From positions 186,001-250,000 of the forward strand of contig CM056880.1 in the NCBI GenBank assembly GCA_029876055.1: 64,000 bases of DNA, in the 5' to 3' direction. Positions 31,325-43,486 of the stretch are shown here, in pieces. The first letter of the stretch is position 1. Each line of letters opens with the position of its first letter. Under the pieces are notes generated by a model that did not search any database, was not told the DNA's origin, and saw only the letters and a list, made by a program, of their open reading frames with translations. The stretch is from Madurella fahalii. Taxonomy: Eukaryota > Ascomycota > Sordariomycetes > Sordariales. The translations under genes and the position numbers were made by a program.

Positions 31325-32532
31325 CTAGCTCACCCATAGCTCACCCCAGCTCAGGAGCGGCTCAGGATCACACACGAACATGGGAATTGCTGAGGGCAAC
31401 TTTAGGGTACAACATAGGGCTGTTGCAACCCAAAGGCCTCCAACATCCATTGGCCCAACCATGGGCCCGGTCTCTTCCCCTTCCTCATGCTGCCTGATTT
31501 GTGCCTTGTAACACGCTTGTTCCGTGATGACAGCCCCGTCCTGGATTTCCTGAGAGACACTTTTCACCGCTTTCCATATGCCTTCAATCTTGTCCGGATC
31601 TACAGTTGCGCCAGTCGCTCGGTCGGGGAGTGGGACGTCATAATAATCCGGTCCACTCGCATAAACTGTATCAAAGTCGTTAAGGGCGTCGCTCGGTCGG
31701 GGATAGATGTCAGGAGAAACAATTGGCGTCGATGCACGGATGTCTGGGAAAAGGATATAAGGCGAGATATGGCCCTTGGACGGCCGGACAATAATGCTGT
31801 GCCCTTTGGGCGCGTTAAGCTTGACTTGTGGAAGGAGTTTTGAGGTCCATGGACCGGCCGCGACGAGAATATCAGTGGCAGCGAGCTCATGTTTTCGGCC
31901 TTGGTTCGTGTTGTAAATGACCGACGTGACGTGGGAACCATCCTCATTGTAATTGATAGAGGTTGCCAACCCAATAACAATGGACACGCCACTTTTCTCA
32001 GCTAACTCAGCAATCTTCTTGGTGAACAAGTAGGGGTGGACTTGACCGGAGTCACTTGGCGTGCCAATCTCATCATAAGACTTGACACTCCCAGGGAAAA
32101 GCCAATCGAGAGCACTCGGCTGGTCGCGGGAATCCGTTTCGTTTCGATTGCGCTCAGTTTCTTGGGCTTGCAGTTGGATCTCGGCAGCATGAACGGTACG
32201 AAACCCCCAGAGTTTCTCTCCACCGTGCTCTCGAGCTAAGCTCTGATGAAGTTGGAAGCTGAGGGGAGCAATGCACTTGGGAATTGCCCAAGACGCAATG
32301 AAGCCGCCCCCCTTTCCCGAAGATCCAATGGCAATGCCTCATGCTTCCAGAAGGATGATGGAGTGAACGGTGGGATTGTAGAGTGGGTTGCGAGTGAGAT
32401 AGTACGCGGTGGTCGTTCCCACAATGCCGCCACCTAGTGCCATACTGTTAGTGCTAAAATCTGATAGTTGCGAGTACGCTGCGACGGTCTCTCACCGATA
32501 ATGACGATCTTTTTTGATTGTGACGAAGACAT
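31325..32532 (-). pseudogene. TDA3-like FAD-dependent oxidoreductase (DAO fold), one nonsense codon
   Basis: Exon 1 (32532-32496) is MSSSQSKKIVIIG. After an intron the GGGIVG dinucleotide-binding loop completes across the splice, followed by TAYYLTRNPLYNPTVHSIIL. TGA at 32339-32341 interrupts LLEA-x-GIAIGSSGKGGGFIA. The remainder reads in the same frame: DILVAAGPWTSKLLPQVKLN, RPSKGHISPYILFPDI and AVITEQACYKAQI. Exons 37 + 1109 nt stay in phase. The C-terminus after GGLWVATA diverges from the family's usual GHTCWG-type end, which suggests a second lesion. Yeast Tda3 is a late-endosomal protein affecting trafficking. The break lies in the FAD-binding region, so loss of function is likely unless the stop is a sequence error. 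Confidence 0.75.
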
Positions 32533-34191
32533 GAGAAGAAGTTGAAACAGAATTGGGACGGCTAAAGCAGCTAGTTGAAGAACGGAAGCTTTGCGGGACC
32601 TGGACTCGGAGATGCTATGAGACCAGGCTCGCATGATCCACGGGTAGCCGCTTTTATCGGGACGATTAAGCCCGGGTATGGGGGACACGTGATCCCGCGC
32701 GTAAACCAGTGTCGGTGTTCACCGATCTTCTCAGGCAGTCTATCGGAGATCCCCCGTCATCACAATTGTGAGGATAGAATGCGGCTGTGATTGCGTGTTG
32801 ATGTGGTGGATTTCCAACCGTCGGCCCAGGGAAGCAAGTGGGAAATGGCAGTGACGCCTGCAAGGTCTGCTCTAGCTCTGCGCCGACCATTGACTTTGCC
32901 CTCATTCTGGCGCTGGCGTGCGAATGCGTTCACGCAAGCCCCTCCTAGATGAGCTGAATGTCCACTTTTGCCAATCAAATGCGAAACAGCTACAGATCTA
33001 TCTGCCAAAAGAGATATTTCCGGCTCCCCGCTAAAATCGACATAGGCGGGGCTTTAACAGCGATAACAAATATGATGATTTGTAGGCCTTTAGTATATAT
33101 AACTTTGGGGCTAACTCTGCTCACCAGGGAGGCTCATAAGGTAATATCACCTCCCACCAATGATCACGTACGTTTGGTCGCTTTCATACCACTATAGTCA
33201 TTCCAAGACACCAAAGATTGAAATAAGATGCACCTACTATTACGAGGCTAGTATGTACCCTGGGATAGGGATTCATACTCTCATTCGGCACCAGCACTAA
33301 CAGGCCCGGCACGTACCTATTGGTCACTCATCTGGTCGACCTCAAGCAAACCAGGGCAGCCTCAATGAAGCAGGAGACACTCGATAATTAGCCAACGTCT
33401 CCGACGATCAAAGAGGAGCATGAGTCTACATATTTTTACTGTCATTAGCCAAGGTATTGGCGGTGTGCCAAACTTGTGCCGGCAATGATAGTTCAATTTT
33501 GGCCGATACGGATTCAGATCTCCGACGTCAAATGAATACACGTAAGGTGACTTCCGAAGCACGGCGCGTCATGTGGGGAATACGGTAGAAGGGAGAGAAA
33601 GCCGACTGGAGATGAGATCCAAGTAGGTGGGGCAGTCGGGGCAGTAAATGAACAAGGATGTCCATTGGCATGGCGGTTAAGGTTGTGAAGTAGCGGATCG
33701 CGTACGGGAAGGAGGTTAAGAACTTAAGAGGGTGAGACAGCCAGTCGGGGTAATCCATAGGTAACGAGACCGGTGTCTCTTATTTCCCTTTTTGTTTTCC
33801 TTTGTCTCGTTTGCACATCTACTTGGATCATCCATGCATGTATAGCACAATGCGTGCAGTGGTGAGCACGTCATGACGCTTAAACATAACATGCGCTTGA
33901 ATGGTCCCCGCGTTCACCAACACCTGCTGCGATGTGGCAGGAGTGGAGCCGATCTTCGGTTATGAATACAGCGAGGGACGGTTTTCGGCGGTGCAAGACC
34001 GAGACAGCGCCCCGCACCCTGCGCAAGATGCTCGAGTGCGAGATGGGGCAAAGCAAAAGCCAATTCCTGCTCGCCAAAACATAACAAAATTCAACTCCTG
34101 GGCATCGTCAAGTTGAATCCGACTGCATACGAGCGGTACCTACCTACCGTACGTACCTAAGGTAACTTTGCCTAGGTGTCATCGATCCAGG
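32533..34191. other. intergenic, no gene recognised
   Basis: Mixed composition with AT-rich stretches (about 33040-33600). No splice-consistent frame. The final ~50 bases, with CCTACC and GTACCTA repeats, precede the aldolase start. Confidence 0.45.
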
Positions 34192-35290
34192 ATGGCCTCC
34201 ACAACTACAAGCCCTATCCCTCCTAGAGGCGTTTGGGTCCCATCCCCAACCTTCTTCCTCCCCTCCTCTTCGAGCAAAGACTCACTCCAACCACCGGTGG
34301 ATATCCAAGCACAAATCAACCACAGCGTTTTCCTCGCGAAATCCGGCATCACCGGCATCGTTCTACTCGGTTCAACTGGAGAAGCTGTCCACTTGTCCAG
34401 CGCCGAACGGTCCACCCTTATCTCGTCGGTCCGTCAGGGCCTCAACGACGCCGGCTTCCCCGACTATCCACTCATGGCGGGCGTTTTGGCCCCCGGCCTA
34501 GACGAGACGCTTGAATGGCTGGACGTTTATGCCGAAGCTGGCGCCCAATGGGGCCTGGTGCTCACCCCGGGATATTTCGGGCCGGCGACGACACAAGCGG
34601 GCATCACGGAGTGGTACACGATTGTGGCAGACAAGAGCCCCATCCCCGTATTGGTGTATAATTACCCTGGGGTGACCAACGGCGTCCACGTCCTGCCAGA
34701 GACGTATCGAGAGTTGGCTCGACACGAGAGGATTGTGGGGTGCAAGATGGTGAGTTGGAGTTCAAGCATTTCTTGTCACAAAATGGGTCGAGTAGCTCCG
34801 GATTCCGTTCGGCGCGAGAGGAGACTGGCTGATCGCGGGGCCATAGAGTCACGGCAACATTTCCCACCATGTGCAGGTGTCGCTTGATCCTGCCATCGAT
34901 CACGACAAATTCTGTGTGTACAGCGGTTTCGGCAACCAGCTCGCCCCTATCGTGGAATTTGGCGCCGCCGGGGTGATTGATGGAATGGCAGCCTTCTACC
35001 CCAAGACGGTTGTGCGGTTGATGTCACTTGTGGAACAAGAACTCAGCGGAGAAGCGTTGGCCCAGACGAGGGCCGAGATTCGTCGCCTGCAGTTTGTTGT
35101 TAGCCTGGCTGAGGAGTTTGTTATGAGAAACGGCGTGATTGGGATCAAGGAAGCCACCTGCCGTGTAGCAGGGTTTGGGACGCTCGAGGGCGGCCGGCTC
35201 CCGATCAAGGGAAGATTGCCGCCAGGTGCGTGGGAGGAAGCAGAGCGGTTGTTCCTAGCGGAGATCGCAAAGACCGAGACGAGTCTCTAA
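34192..35290 (+). CDS. DapA/HOGA-family class I aldolase (dihydrodipicolinate synthase-like)
   Basis: Two exons (34192-34749 and 34847-35290) encode 333 residues. Family hallmarks are present: GSTGEAVHLSSAER (GTTGE-type substrate loop), VLVYNYPGVTNG (catalytic Tyr in YNxP) and IVGCKM joined by splicing to SHGNISHHV, where the Lys would form the Schiff base. The splice at 34846 rather than 34876 is chosen because it restores SHGN. Fungal members of this length include 4-hydroxy-2-oxoglutarate aldolase-like enzymes and L-threo-3-deoxy-hexulosonate aldolase of galacturonate catabolism. The sequence alone does not separate these; lysine biosynthesis is unlikely because fungi use the aminoadipate route. 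Likely cytosolic or mitochondrial. Confidence 0.9.
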
Positions 35291-36034
35291 CGACCCGAAC
35301 CACAAGGATATAAATAGAAGGATATGTGTTGCTTTCGCTGCGTACGGGGCTTAAGTGCCCTGCGAGCATCAAGAAAAAGGGAAGTCATCGAGGACAAGAG
35401 GAGTGGGTCGGGAAGGGAACCACGGATATGGGTCCCTCGCTATGCTGGCTTAGGCGGTCCGTTTGGTCCGAGTGCCCGGGAAGCATGACGGGATCTAGAT
35501 CGATCTAATCAGCATCCCACCTCCGATTCGCCCCTTGCTTTGGGCAAGGCACATCGCCCCCAAGGAACCTGGATTAGATCGTCCCCTTCGCTCTCACATG
35601 TAGAAAATCAACGACTGAGTTGAACTCGAAAGCCAAGACGTGAACTAGGCTTCCAATGCGACGCCTCGAAATACACTATTCGCCCCGTTACCTTGGGGGC
35701 GGGGACTGGCACAGAAAAAGTGAGCACTGCGCCCCGAAGGATGCAGCCAGTGATATTACCGCACCTGTCAATTGCAGGAGCTTGCGCCAGGCAGGCGGGC
35801 GGTGCAAGCCACGCTAATGCCGTGATTGGGCGGTTATTATGGGGCTGAGCAGATTTGCTCGCCTGCTGGCTCCAAAGGAAATGACAAGCCTTATGCAACC
35901 CCGGTCCCTAGCCTGCGATCAGTGGAGTACACTGCTACTTAAGATCTTCGGACGCCTTCATTCCTTTCCACAATGGCTCATTCCCCTGGTCCTTACGGTG
36001 CGGCACTCGGCAGCCCTGGAAATCAAGCAGTACC
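35291..36034. other. intergenic, promoter of the aspartic protease
   Basis: No coding frame with support; short open frames on both strands lack domains. Confidence 0.45.
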
Positions 36035-37515
36035 ATGCGCGCCGTCAGCTTGCTTTTGGCGCTCGCCGCCACCGCCACGGCCACGGCCCGACGTGTAGTG
36101 TCCATGGACATCTCGAAGGCGACTCCTGAACAACGAGGCCTAGATCGACGCGCCTTTGCCGCCACGCTGCTAAACAACAAGACTGCCTACTATACCAGGG
36201 TTGCTGTTGGCACGCCGCCACAAATCCTCACGCTCCATGTCGACACTGGGAGTAGCGACCTGTGGGTGCTGGCAAAGGACTCGGATCTTTGCAACAGCAT
36301 CAGGCTCCAGCAAGAATGGGGCTATTGTTTTGACACTTTCGACCCTGAAATGAGCTCGACGTTTGAGACGGTGGGCCGGGGGGACTTTGCCATCAGATAC
36401 GTCGATGGCACCGGTAGCTCTGGCGATTACTTCACCGATAATGTAGAAATTGGCAACGGCATCTCCATCACGAACCTTCAGATGGGATTGGCCAATGAAG
36501 CCACTAGCAATTGGGGCATGCTGGGTATCGGCTACACTGCCGCTGTGGCCGCTGATGAACCGTACCCAAACATCATCGATCTCCTTGTCGAACAAGGCTT
36601 GATTCCCACCAAGGCATATAGCCTGTACCTGGTGAGCGCTTGACTCCGAGTATCCAGATTGACATACAACCCGGAACTGACACCGCACAGAATGACTCCT
36701 CTGCCGAGTCCGGCACGATCCTCTTCGGCGGCATCGACACTGAAAAGTTCATCGGCAGACTCCAAACCATCGACGTCATTCCCAACAATGAAACCGGCCT
36801 TTACGACCACTTCACTGTCGCCTTGACCTCCGTCACGGCTACGTCAGGTTCTGAAACTACCAGCCTCCTTGCCACGGGTGCCAATCACATCGAAGTTATT
36901 CTCGACTCTGGGACGACACTCACCTACCTCCCCCCGAGCTTGTCAGTCCCCATCTACAGCCTCGTTGGCGTTTACGACGATACCGATGGCAGTGGAGTCG
37001 TCTTCGCCGACTGCTCCCTGCGCAGCCGGACCGATCTCTTCCTCACCTACCAGTTTGGCGGACCCATGGGTCCGGTGATCAACGTCTCTGCGGCAGAGAT
37101 GATTATGGACGATCTCAAGCCCTACATCTTCTCTGGAGGGCTGATACTGCCCAGTAACATCCCTTGGTCGACCGACCGCGTCTGCCGCCTAGGTGTCATG
37201 ACGGCCGACGACGAGACCCCTTTTCTCTTCGGAGACACATTTCTGAGAAGCGCCTATGTTGTGTACGATTTGTCCAATCATATTATCGGCATGGCGCAGA
37301 GCAATGTGGGTACGACGTCGACCAATCTGATTGAGATCACGGCGAACGGCACAGTGCCTCTCGTCACGGGTGTGGCGAGACCGGCGTCACGGACAACGGA
37401 TGAACCAAATGCCGCGGCTGGGAGTGTGCAGCCAGGGTTGCATCGGGAGGTGTTTGGCGTTGCTGGACTGGTTGGAGCTTTCACTATGTTTGGCATGGGT
37501 CTGTTTGAACTCTGA
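36035..37515 (+). CDS. GPI-anchored aspartic protease (pepsin family A1, yapsin/OPSB-like)
   Basis: Two exons (36035-36631, 36691-37515) give 473 residues. MRAVSLLLALAATATATARR is the signal peptide; a short propeptide with RGLDRRA follows. Both catalytic aspartates are present: DTGSSDLWVLA and LDSGTTLTYLPP. The flap region is FAIRYVDGTGSSGDYFTDNV. Near the end LGVMTADDETPFLFGDTFLR and YVVYDLSNHIIGMAQ match the C-lobe. A Ser/Thr-rich spacer and a hydrophobic tail (VAGLVGAFTMFGMGLFEL) indicate a GPI anchor. Likely acts at the cell surface or wall. Intact. Confidence 0.93.
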
Positions 37516-38956
37516 GTTGTTCATACTCGTTTTGATACCCTACTAGATGCATGTCTTCATGAGCTTGGTAGAACGAGGAGTTGGTTTAGAACACGGCGGA
37601 ATATAATTTAACATACCCCAGGTTGTACGAGCGCGGACGTAAGATAGATTATCCAAGTAATAAGCATCGATTGTTATTCCACACTTTACCATGGACAAAG
37701 GGAATTTGGGCTAGGTGGGATGTTTCGCAGTAGCCCCTTGCAAAGACAACCGCAGAAAGCTTTGAACCACCCTTATAGTTGCCAACCATACGGCTGTTTA
37801 TGCCACTCATGCGGTTGTCTTGCGGGTCCCTTGATTGTATGTTTTCACTTCATTTGGGCGAAGTGTCTCCTAACTACTTTAGTCTCTTTTGTAAGGTAGG
37901 TAGTATTCTGGATAAAGTATTGTCCGGTTCCTCTCGCTTTGTTCCGTCCCATCTCAATGTAGGTGTAGCATTCTGTACAGTCTAATAAGCTAGATAGACT
38001 CTCTTCGGACGGTTGGACATGGCTCTTATACCGTCATTGATCTAGCACTTCTCTTTACTTTTCATCTCCCTTCTTTTCCATCCCCAGCATTGCAGCCCAC
38101 CCTCAGCCACGGTCTAGTGCATTGACCATTATACGTCTATATTACAAGTTTACTTGGATAAAGAGAAGTACGAAGCCTATGAGAACTGCTCCTAACTGTT
38201 TTTCATCAACGATGCTATGTGGCTAAGAATCGAAATATGTGTTTAGGATGTTAACAATCGTGAGTCCTCCTAGCTCCACACTGTGGCGCTAAAGTGCTAT
38301 ATCTTGCCTGAGTTAGAGTAGAGATGCCGCCTGGTACTGTCATGTGTTCCCGTGAAACCGTCGTCGGTACCAGATGTTAGGGGAACTAGTTGGAACAATG
38401 ATCACCAGTAAAGGTCGGATGTAACTACCAATTCTAGAACTCTCGCGCGTATAAGATCCTAATCTATCTTACTAGTCACTATTTTGTTTATCGTTATCCG
38501 CATTTCCAGTACCCTGCCCTTCTGTGGCGGTGGTGGCTCTAACGAACTGAACACTTGACGCTGGTACGGCTTGTGACAACCGCGTTCGCGCGGTCTCGGC
38601 GACTCAATGCTATCGCGGCTTGGGCTACGATGCTGCGGCTTGAGCACGGAAACACACGGAAGAATTAGGCCAATATTCGCAGCAGCTGCCGCGGAGCATG
38701 TGGCCAGGCGGACCCACGACAACAAATTACTTCCCATCGCAGGCGACTCTCTTCCCCTCGCAGGCGATTCTCTTCTCCTCGCAAAATCACGTTCGCTTTG
38801 GACGCTTGTTCTTCCGCAGAATTTATCGACTTCAACCATCTGGTAATATCCCAGCCGTCTATCGCTTATACGTAGCCGTCTGGTAAAGCAGGTCTGATCC
38901 TGCGGCAACCGGTGCGCGTGGCGTGTCGCTGACTGGCATTCTAGAGAAAACCGAGA
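37516..38956. other. intergenic, partly RIP-like; short direct repeat
   Basis: No gene recognised. The open minus-strand frame at 38459-39064 overlaps the next gene's start and lacks support. A 21-bp unit (CAGGCGA.TCTCTTC.CCTCG) occurs twice at about 38740-38781. Confidence 0.45.
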
Positions 38957-40238
38957 ATGGCGCAAGAGCAGTTCCATCAATTCCCGCGTCTCTCGATCGA
39001 GCTCCGCTACATGGTTTGGGAGGCGTCCTTCGATCCTCGTCTTGTCTAAGCGAACATCATCCACAACGGTACCAGGAGGGCTCGGACGTCACCGATTGAG
39101 TGGCGCTTGACGCGCAATCCAACCGTGATGGAAGTGTCGTACGAATCGAGAGCGGTAGCCCTCCGCCATTACAAGAAGTTGTTACTTGGCTGTGCCGTCG
39201 AGGTTTGGGGACCGCCACCCCCCGCGCCATACATCTACTTCCACCCGGAGATGGACATCTTGTGCCAGGACTTCGAGTGCATCGTTAGCAATTACACCGA
39301 GGACCGGGTTCGCCGGCCGGGAACGAAGACGCGTGTCATCCTACCCAACGGCTTTGAAGATATCCTCCGAAACCCAAATACCTTCAACTTGGGAATGATC
39401 CGGCATATTCAAGTCAATCTTCGTGAGTACTCCCTCGGAAACTTTGACTTTTCCGGCATAACGATCTTCTATGCTTCCGAGCTGTTCGCAAAACAGCTTT
39501 ACAAGGCAGAGAGAACGGAACTGACATACTAGTCTAGACATCTTCCGCTCCAGCAACAGGAACCGGGCGGACAGGAGGCTCCAAACTATGTTGTCGTTCC
39601 TGTGGAATCTGCTCCGGGGACAACGGGCGCCTGCTCAGCAACAGTTCAACAGCCTGCAACTGATTGGCGGGCAGGCATTTCCTCCGCTGCTCAACGGCCT
39701 GCAGACCATCACCATCAGCATCACCCAGGAGCGCTCGCAGGATCACGGACCCCAGGCGCCCGACGCCGTGGGCAGAGTTCGGCCCTGGGTCTACCGGGTC
39801 GTCGCCGCTCAGCCGAGCCTCCCAGAACCGACCCTAACATACTTGTCCGCGTTGGGTAGAATCACGGCCGGCATGCATCCTCCGCTGGCCTGCACCTTGC
39901 TCTCCGACGGCGCCATCCTCACCAAGCCGTGTGACACACGGTTTGCCATTTTCAGGGTAATCGATCCTAGAAGCATGATGAGCGCCTTCGATGACATGGG
40001 CCAGATGGTAATCCGAGAGTTCCTCTGGCGCCGGATGCTCGATGCCGGAGTGAGAACCGGACAGATAGAGCGGTTCAATTGGTTGGCGATGCTTATTTCA
40101 GTGAATCCGCTACGTCCGTATCGGCCGATCCAGCTTGTCAGCCCGTGGGGGATTTGCGGAACAAATTATGCGATGGGACGGGCCACCGCTTATACCGACC
40201 TGAGGATGACCGATGAGTTTCGCAGGAGGTGGAATTGA
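38957..40238 (+). pseudogene. 2EXR-domain protein, intact except an early nonsense codon
   Basis: MAQEQFHQFPRLSIELRYMV then WEASFDPRLV is the opening of the fungal 2EXR domain (F..FP.LP.ELR..IW). Codon 31 is TAA (39047-39049). After it the frame continues RNPTVMEVSYESRAVALRHY, YIYFHPEMDILCQDFECIV and IRHIQVNL. An intron at 39423-39537 (GTGAGT...TCTAG) joins to HIFRSSNRNRADRRLQTML and runs to 40238. Exons total 1167 nt, a codon multiple, so only the TAA is abnormal. Function of 2EXR proteins is unknown; they form large families in filamentous ascomycetes. Confidence 0.75.
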
Positions 40239-40722
40239 TAGGTAGGAAACAAGGGAGGGAGGTCGCGGTGGCGACGGTGCCAGTTGGAAGGGGTCTGTTG
40301 GGAGCAAATGGAACCGGGGAGGCCACCGGCGGCATTTAGGGAACATTGCGGAAGCTTGAAGTCGGCAAGATGCCGCTCCGATACGCAGCAGGCTGCTCCA
40401 TCGGAATTCGTGGTTTGTCATTACATGTATAGTACTTTCTACCTTAATATACGTCTCGGTTGCGACCCACTCCTTTTCTTTGTTTCTTCTCTGTTCTTTC
40501 CTGTGCCATCCGCTCGCGCACAGAGCAACGATCTTGTTTCGTCCGGCCAGACACCTTGATGAAGGTAAACGTCCGTACTTGTCAAGGATACCGCAACCGG
40601 TGTTCGACTGTCTTTCAAACGTCGTGCCCGACCTCAGCCTTGCTTCGCATCTTAGCGATCCATTCCGTGATAGAGACATTGCGCTGCTATTAGGCCGTCA
40701 GTTTCATTGCGCCACGTGATTG
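40239..40722. other. convergent 3' intergenic region
   Basis: 484 bp between the 2EXR stop (40238) and the CorA-like stop (40723, minus). No gene supported. Confidence 0.5.
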
Positions 40723-42385
40723 TCAAGCGGCATAGGTCCATACCCTGCGGTCCATCTCATCTATATCCGCATCTTCCCCGGACTTGTCTCTTGGAATAGC
40801 AGCCGGATTTAGAACCTTAGTGTAGAAGGTCCAGGCAACAAGGGTGAGAATGGTCAAGGGCACAGTTACAGCCCAGTAGATCCAGAAATGCGTGAATCCG
40901 TACCGTTCAATGTCGGCTTCGAAATAAGGTAGAGCAAAGAACGACTATCGAATCGAACGATCAGTATACCATGTATCCCACGAGCGCAGACAGGAGCAAG
41001 GGGGGCAGAGCATCTTTTCCTACCGCTGTAAATGTGCCGGGCAAGAAGAACATGGTTACGACAGCGATGGCGGTCATGGAGGTGCTGTCCCGTTTTGTCT
41101 CTTCGGCAATGCGCTTCTGGTCTTTGGCGAGCTCGATGTTTACTCTCGAGTCATCCTGGCCCAGCACATTCAGGACGCCCATTAGCAGGAAGTTGGCGGT
41201 GGAAAGCCACGCGCGTGAGTCGTGATAGGCGCCATCAATGTCGCCGATGAGCTTCTCGGACTCCTCGTCGATATAGACGCAGAGCCGTTCTATAACACGC
41301 CCGGACTCGCCCTCCGCGGCGAACCCCGTTTCCATGTATCGCTTGTTCTCGGCCTGGGCGAAGCGGGCGAATTTGGCCATTTGCACCGTGGCATTCTCCC
41401 AGCCCGTCAAGTGCGAGGCGGCACCGATTACCTTGCGCGAGACGCCGCCGAGGTCGAACGCGATGGTACGGCCGTCGCTGTCGGTGGCACGTAGGCGGCT
41501 ATATTGGTGGAAACCAGTCAAGGTTTGAGCCTCGTAGATAACATTGCCCTTCTCGCGCACGTTGCCCATCGCGTCCGACGTAAGGACTTCCAGCGCCAAC
41601 AAGCCGAACAGCATCGGGTGTGCCAGGGTTGGCCCCTCAAAGTCCGTGATCTCGTTTTCGAGCTGGGTGAAGTTGGTGTCGTAGCCGTCGAACCACGTAC
41701 GGACAATGGCGACGGTGGTGCGTGTGGTGGGGAAGTAGGCCCAGAGCAGGTCCCAGTCGAACGGATGGTTAAGGCAGTAGCGCCAGTTCCATACTGGCTG
41801 CACGGCCTTGCCGTCGCAATCGGGGTCCAGCGGGATCGGGTAGCGACAGTAGGTGGACATGTAGTGCGAAGTGCACCATCCGGTGATCTTGAGTTTAGGT
41901 AAGAGGCGGTTCAAGGCAAAGTCCTGGTTGAAGACCTTGGCACACTTCTTCTCGTCGAGGAAGAGAACATTGATGGCGCTTGAGAGGTCGCTCTGTGAGT
42001 GGTCCGTGGCGGCGGCGGCGGCGGCGGCGAGTGCATGTTCAATATGGCCCTCCAACCACTGTTCAATCTCGTCGAAAGAGGAGGGGTAACGGACGTCGGT
42101 TGTGCGGTCCGTGCCACCCTCTGCCGCCGAGGATATCAGACGGCGGTGCTCGAAGATGGACGCTGGAGTAATTTCATGACCGCCACCCGGCCTACCTAGC
42201 GTGGTCCCGCGATAGGATGACGCATGCTTGCGAATAGCTTGCTGGTAGTCGTTGCTGCGTGTTCTGCAGTCGGTTGACCGGCCGGGAAGGCTGAGATAAT
42301 CTGGCTGAGAGGGGGGCACGGACGGCTTGCGGCCTGAACCAGTCCTACTTGGCGAAGGGGAGGGAAAATCGGCAGGTCGAGCCAT
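40723..42385 (-). CDS. CorA-like Mg2+ transporter family protein
   Basis: Two exons (42385-41024 and 40944-40723) encode 527 residues. A Ser/Pro-rich N-terminus and an Ala run precede a large soluble domain (WNWRYCLNHPFDWDLLWAYF). Next comes a helical region (DQKRIAEETKRDSTSMTAIA) and two C-terminal helices: VVTMFFLPGTFTASFF (completed across the intron) and FWIYWAVTVPLTILTLVAWT. The order of soluble domain, long helix and two C-terminal membrane segments is the CorA/ZntB layout of fungal 'CorA-like' proteins. The canonical GMN triplet is replaced by LPGTF, so ion transport is not assured. Likely plasma-membrane. Confidence 0.82.
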
Positions 42386-43486
42386 CGAGCTCAGAGCGAA
42401 GATATCGAGGCAAGGTGACCGAGCTTTGTAACGTAGCGAGCCATCGTGGTCGAATAGTTGTTAAATGTGGCGAGGGAAACACAATAAAAGGGACTTGTCG
42501 AGTGAGAAAGCGGCAGCCTGAGCACGCGCCAGCATGCTGGGGATTGTTCGCGCGCGATTTGGATAAACCAACCGTACCCCTCGGTAGTATGACCGTCTCT
42601 AACTATACTCTACCGTTTAGCTTTGCTTATCAACTACCTAGTGCACCTGTAAATAATAGTTTTCTTCTTTTCTTCTTTCCTTTTCTTTTTCTTCTTCTTT
42701 TTTATTCACATTTTCTGTCTAGGCTTCTCTATTGTATTCTCTTATATATGGTACGTTCGGGAGAATATGGCTAGATACGGTTTAGCTCTCCTGAGAGCAC
42801 TGTCGGTTTATCTTCCAGTTCTTTTCCCTCGGGGAGGATTACCAACTTGGGTGTCTTGCATGTGGTGCGGGAGGATCAGCACACGGGCTGAACGCCAAAG
42901 CCACTTTAGGGCGTTTTGGGGTCCGGGTCCGGGGAGGCCTGTGAACCCCTCAAAATAGCGGACAAGGCTCTGCATCAGCAGGGGCACAAATTCTTGTCCG
43001 GTTGCTGCCACTACATGCATTGGCCTCCCAGAGTGCTTCCTCTTCCAGTAGATGGAACTCTCACAACACCAGCTTCTAGGTGGATTAGTCTGGCTGATGC
43101 CAGACCGCTTCCTTGTTCAGTTTTGCGCCATCCGATGCGGCGAAGGCCACGCACACGGGTGAACCCCACCATCGGCCAGCATGCAAACGAGCCAACCATG
43201 TGCCAGCAAGCAAGCAAGGTGTTTGTTGCATCCGATTAGGTAGGAAGTGATAGGCACGTTCGCCCTTTTTTACCACCAAGTGGTGTGATTCGTACATCTT
43301 CGTGATTCCATCCGGCATCATACTGCCTGCTGCTCGCGAAGCATCGTCGCCCATTACATTGTTTCCCGACCCTACTTCACAGAAGCGGCACTGTTGAAGC
43401 CCGCCACCTGTCCCACCAACCTCAAGCCTCAAGCCTCAAGTATCAACCAGGGCCCCGACGTATCAATTACCATACCTCTACAGACC
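42386..43486. other. divergent intergenic region with polypyrimidine tract
   Basis: Holds the promoters of the CorA-like gene (minus) and the permease (plus). 42658-42715 is a near-pure T/C tract. No gene recognised. Confidence 0.5.

Noticed and set aside
34750..34876. Longer aldolase intron ending at the CAG at 34876
   Set aside because: It would delete SHGNISHHVQ, which follows the catalytic Lys in this family; the acceptor at 34846 keeps it in frame.
38459..39064. 201-codon minus-strand frame
   Set aside because: Antisense to the 2EXR start and low-complexity; no domain, signal or splice support.
41518..42199. Several frames antisense to the CorA-like gene
   Set aside because: They are shadows of the GC-rich coding sequence and its Ala-codon run.
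42658..42715. Polypyrimidine tract as a possible triplex or replication element
   Set aside because: Such C/T tracts are common in fungal promoters and 5' leaders; nothing else supports a special role.
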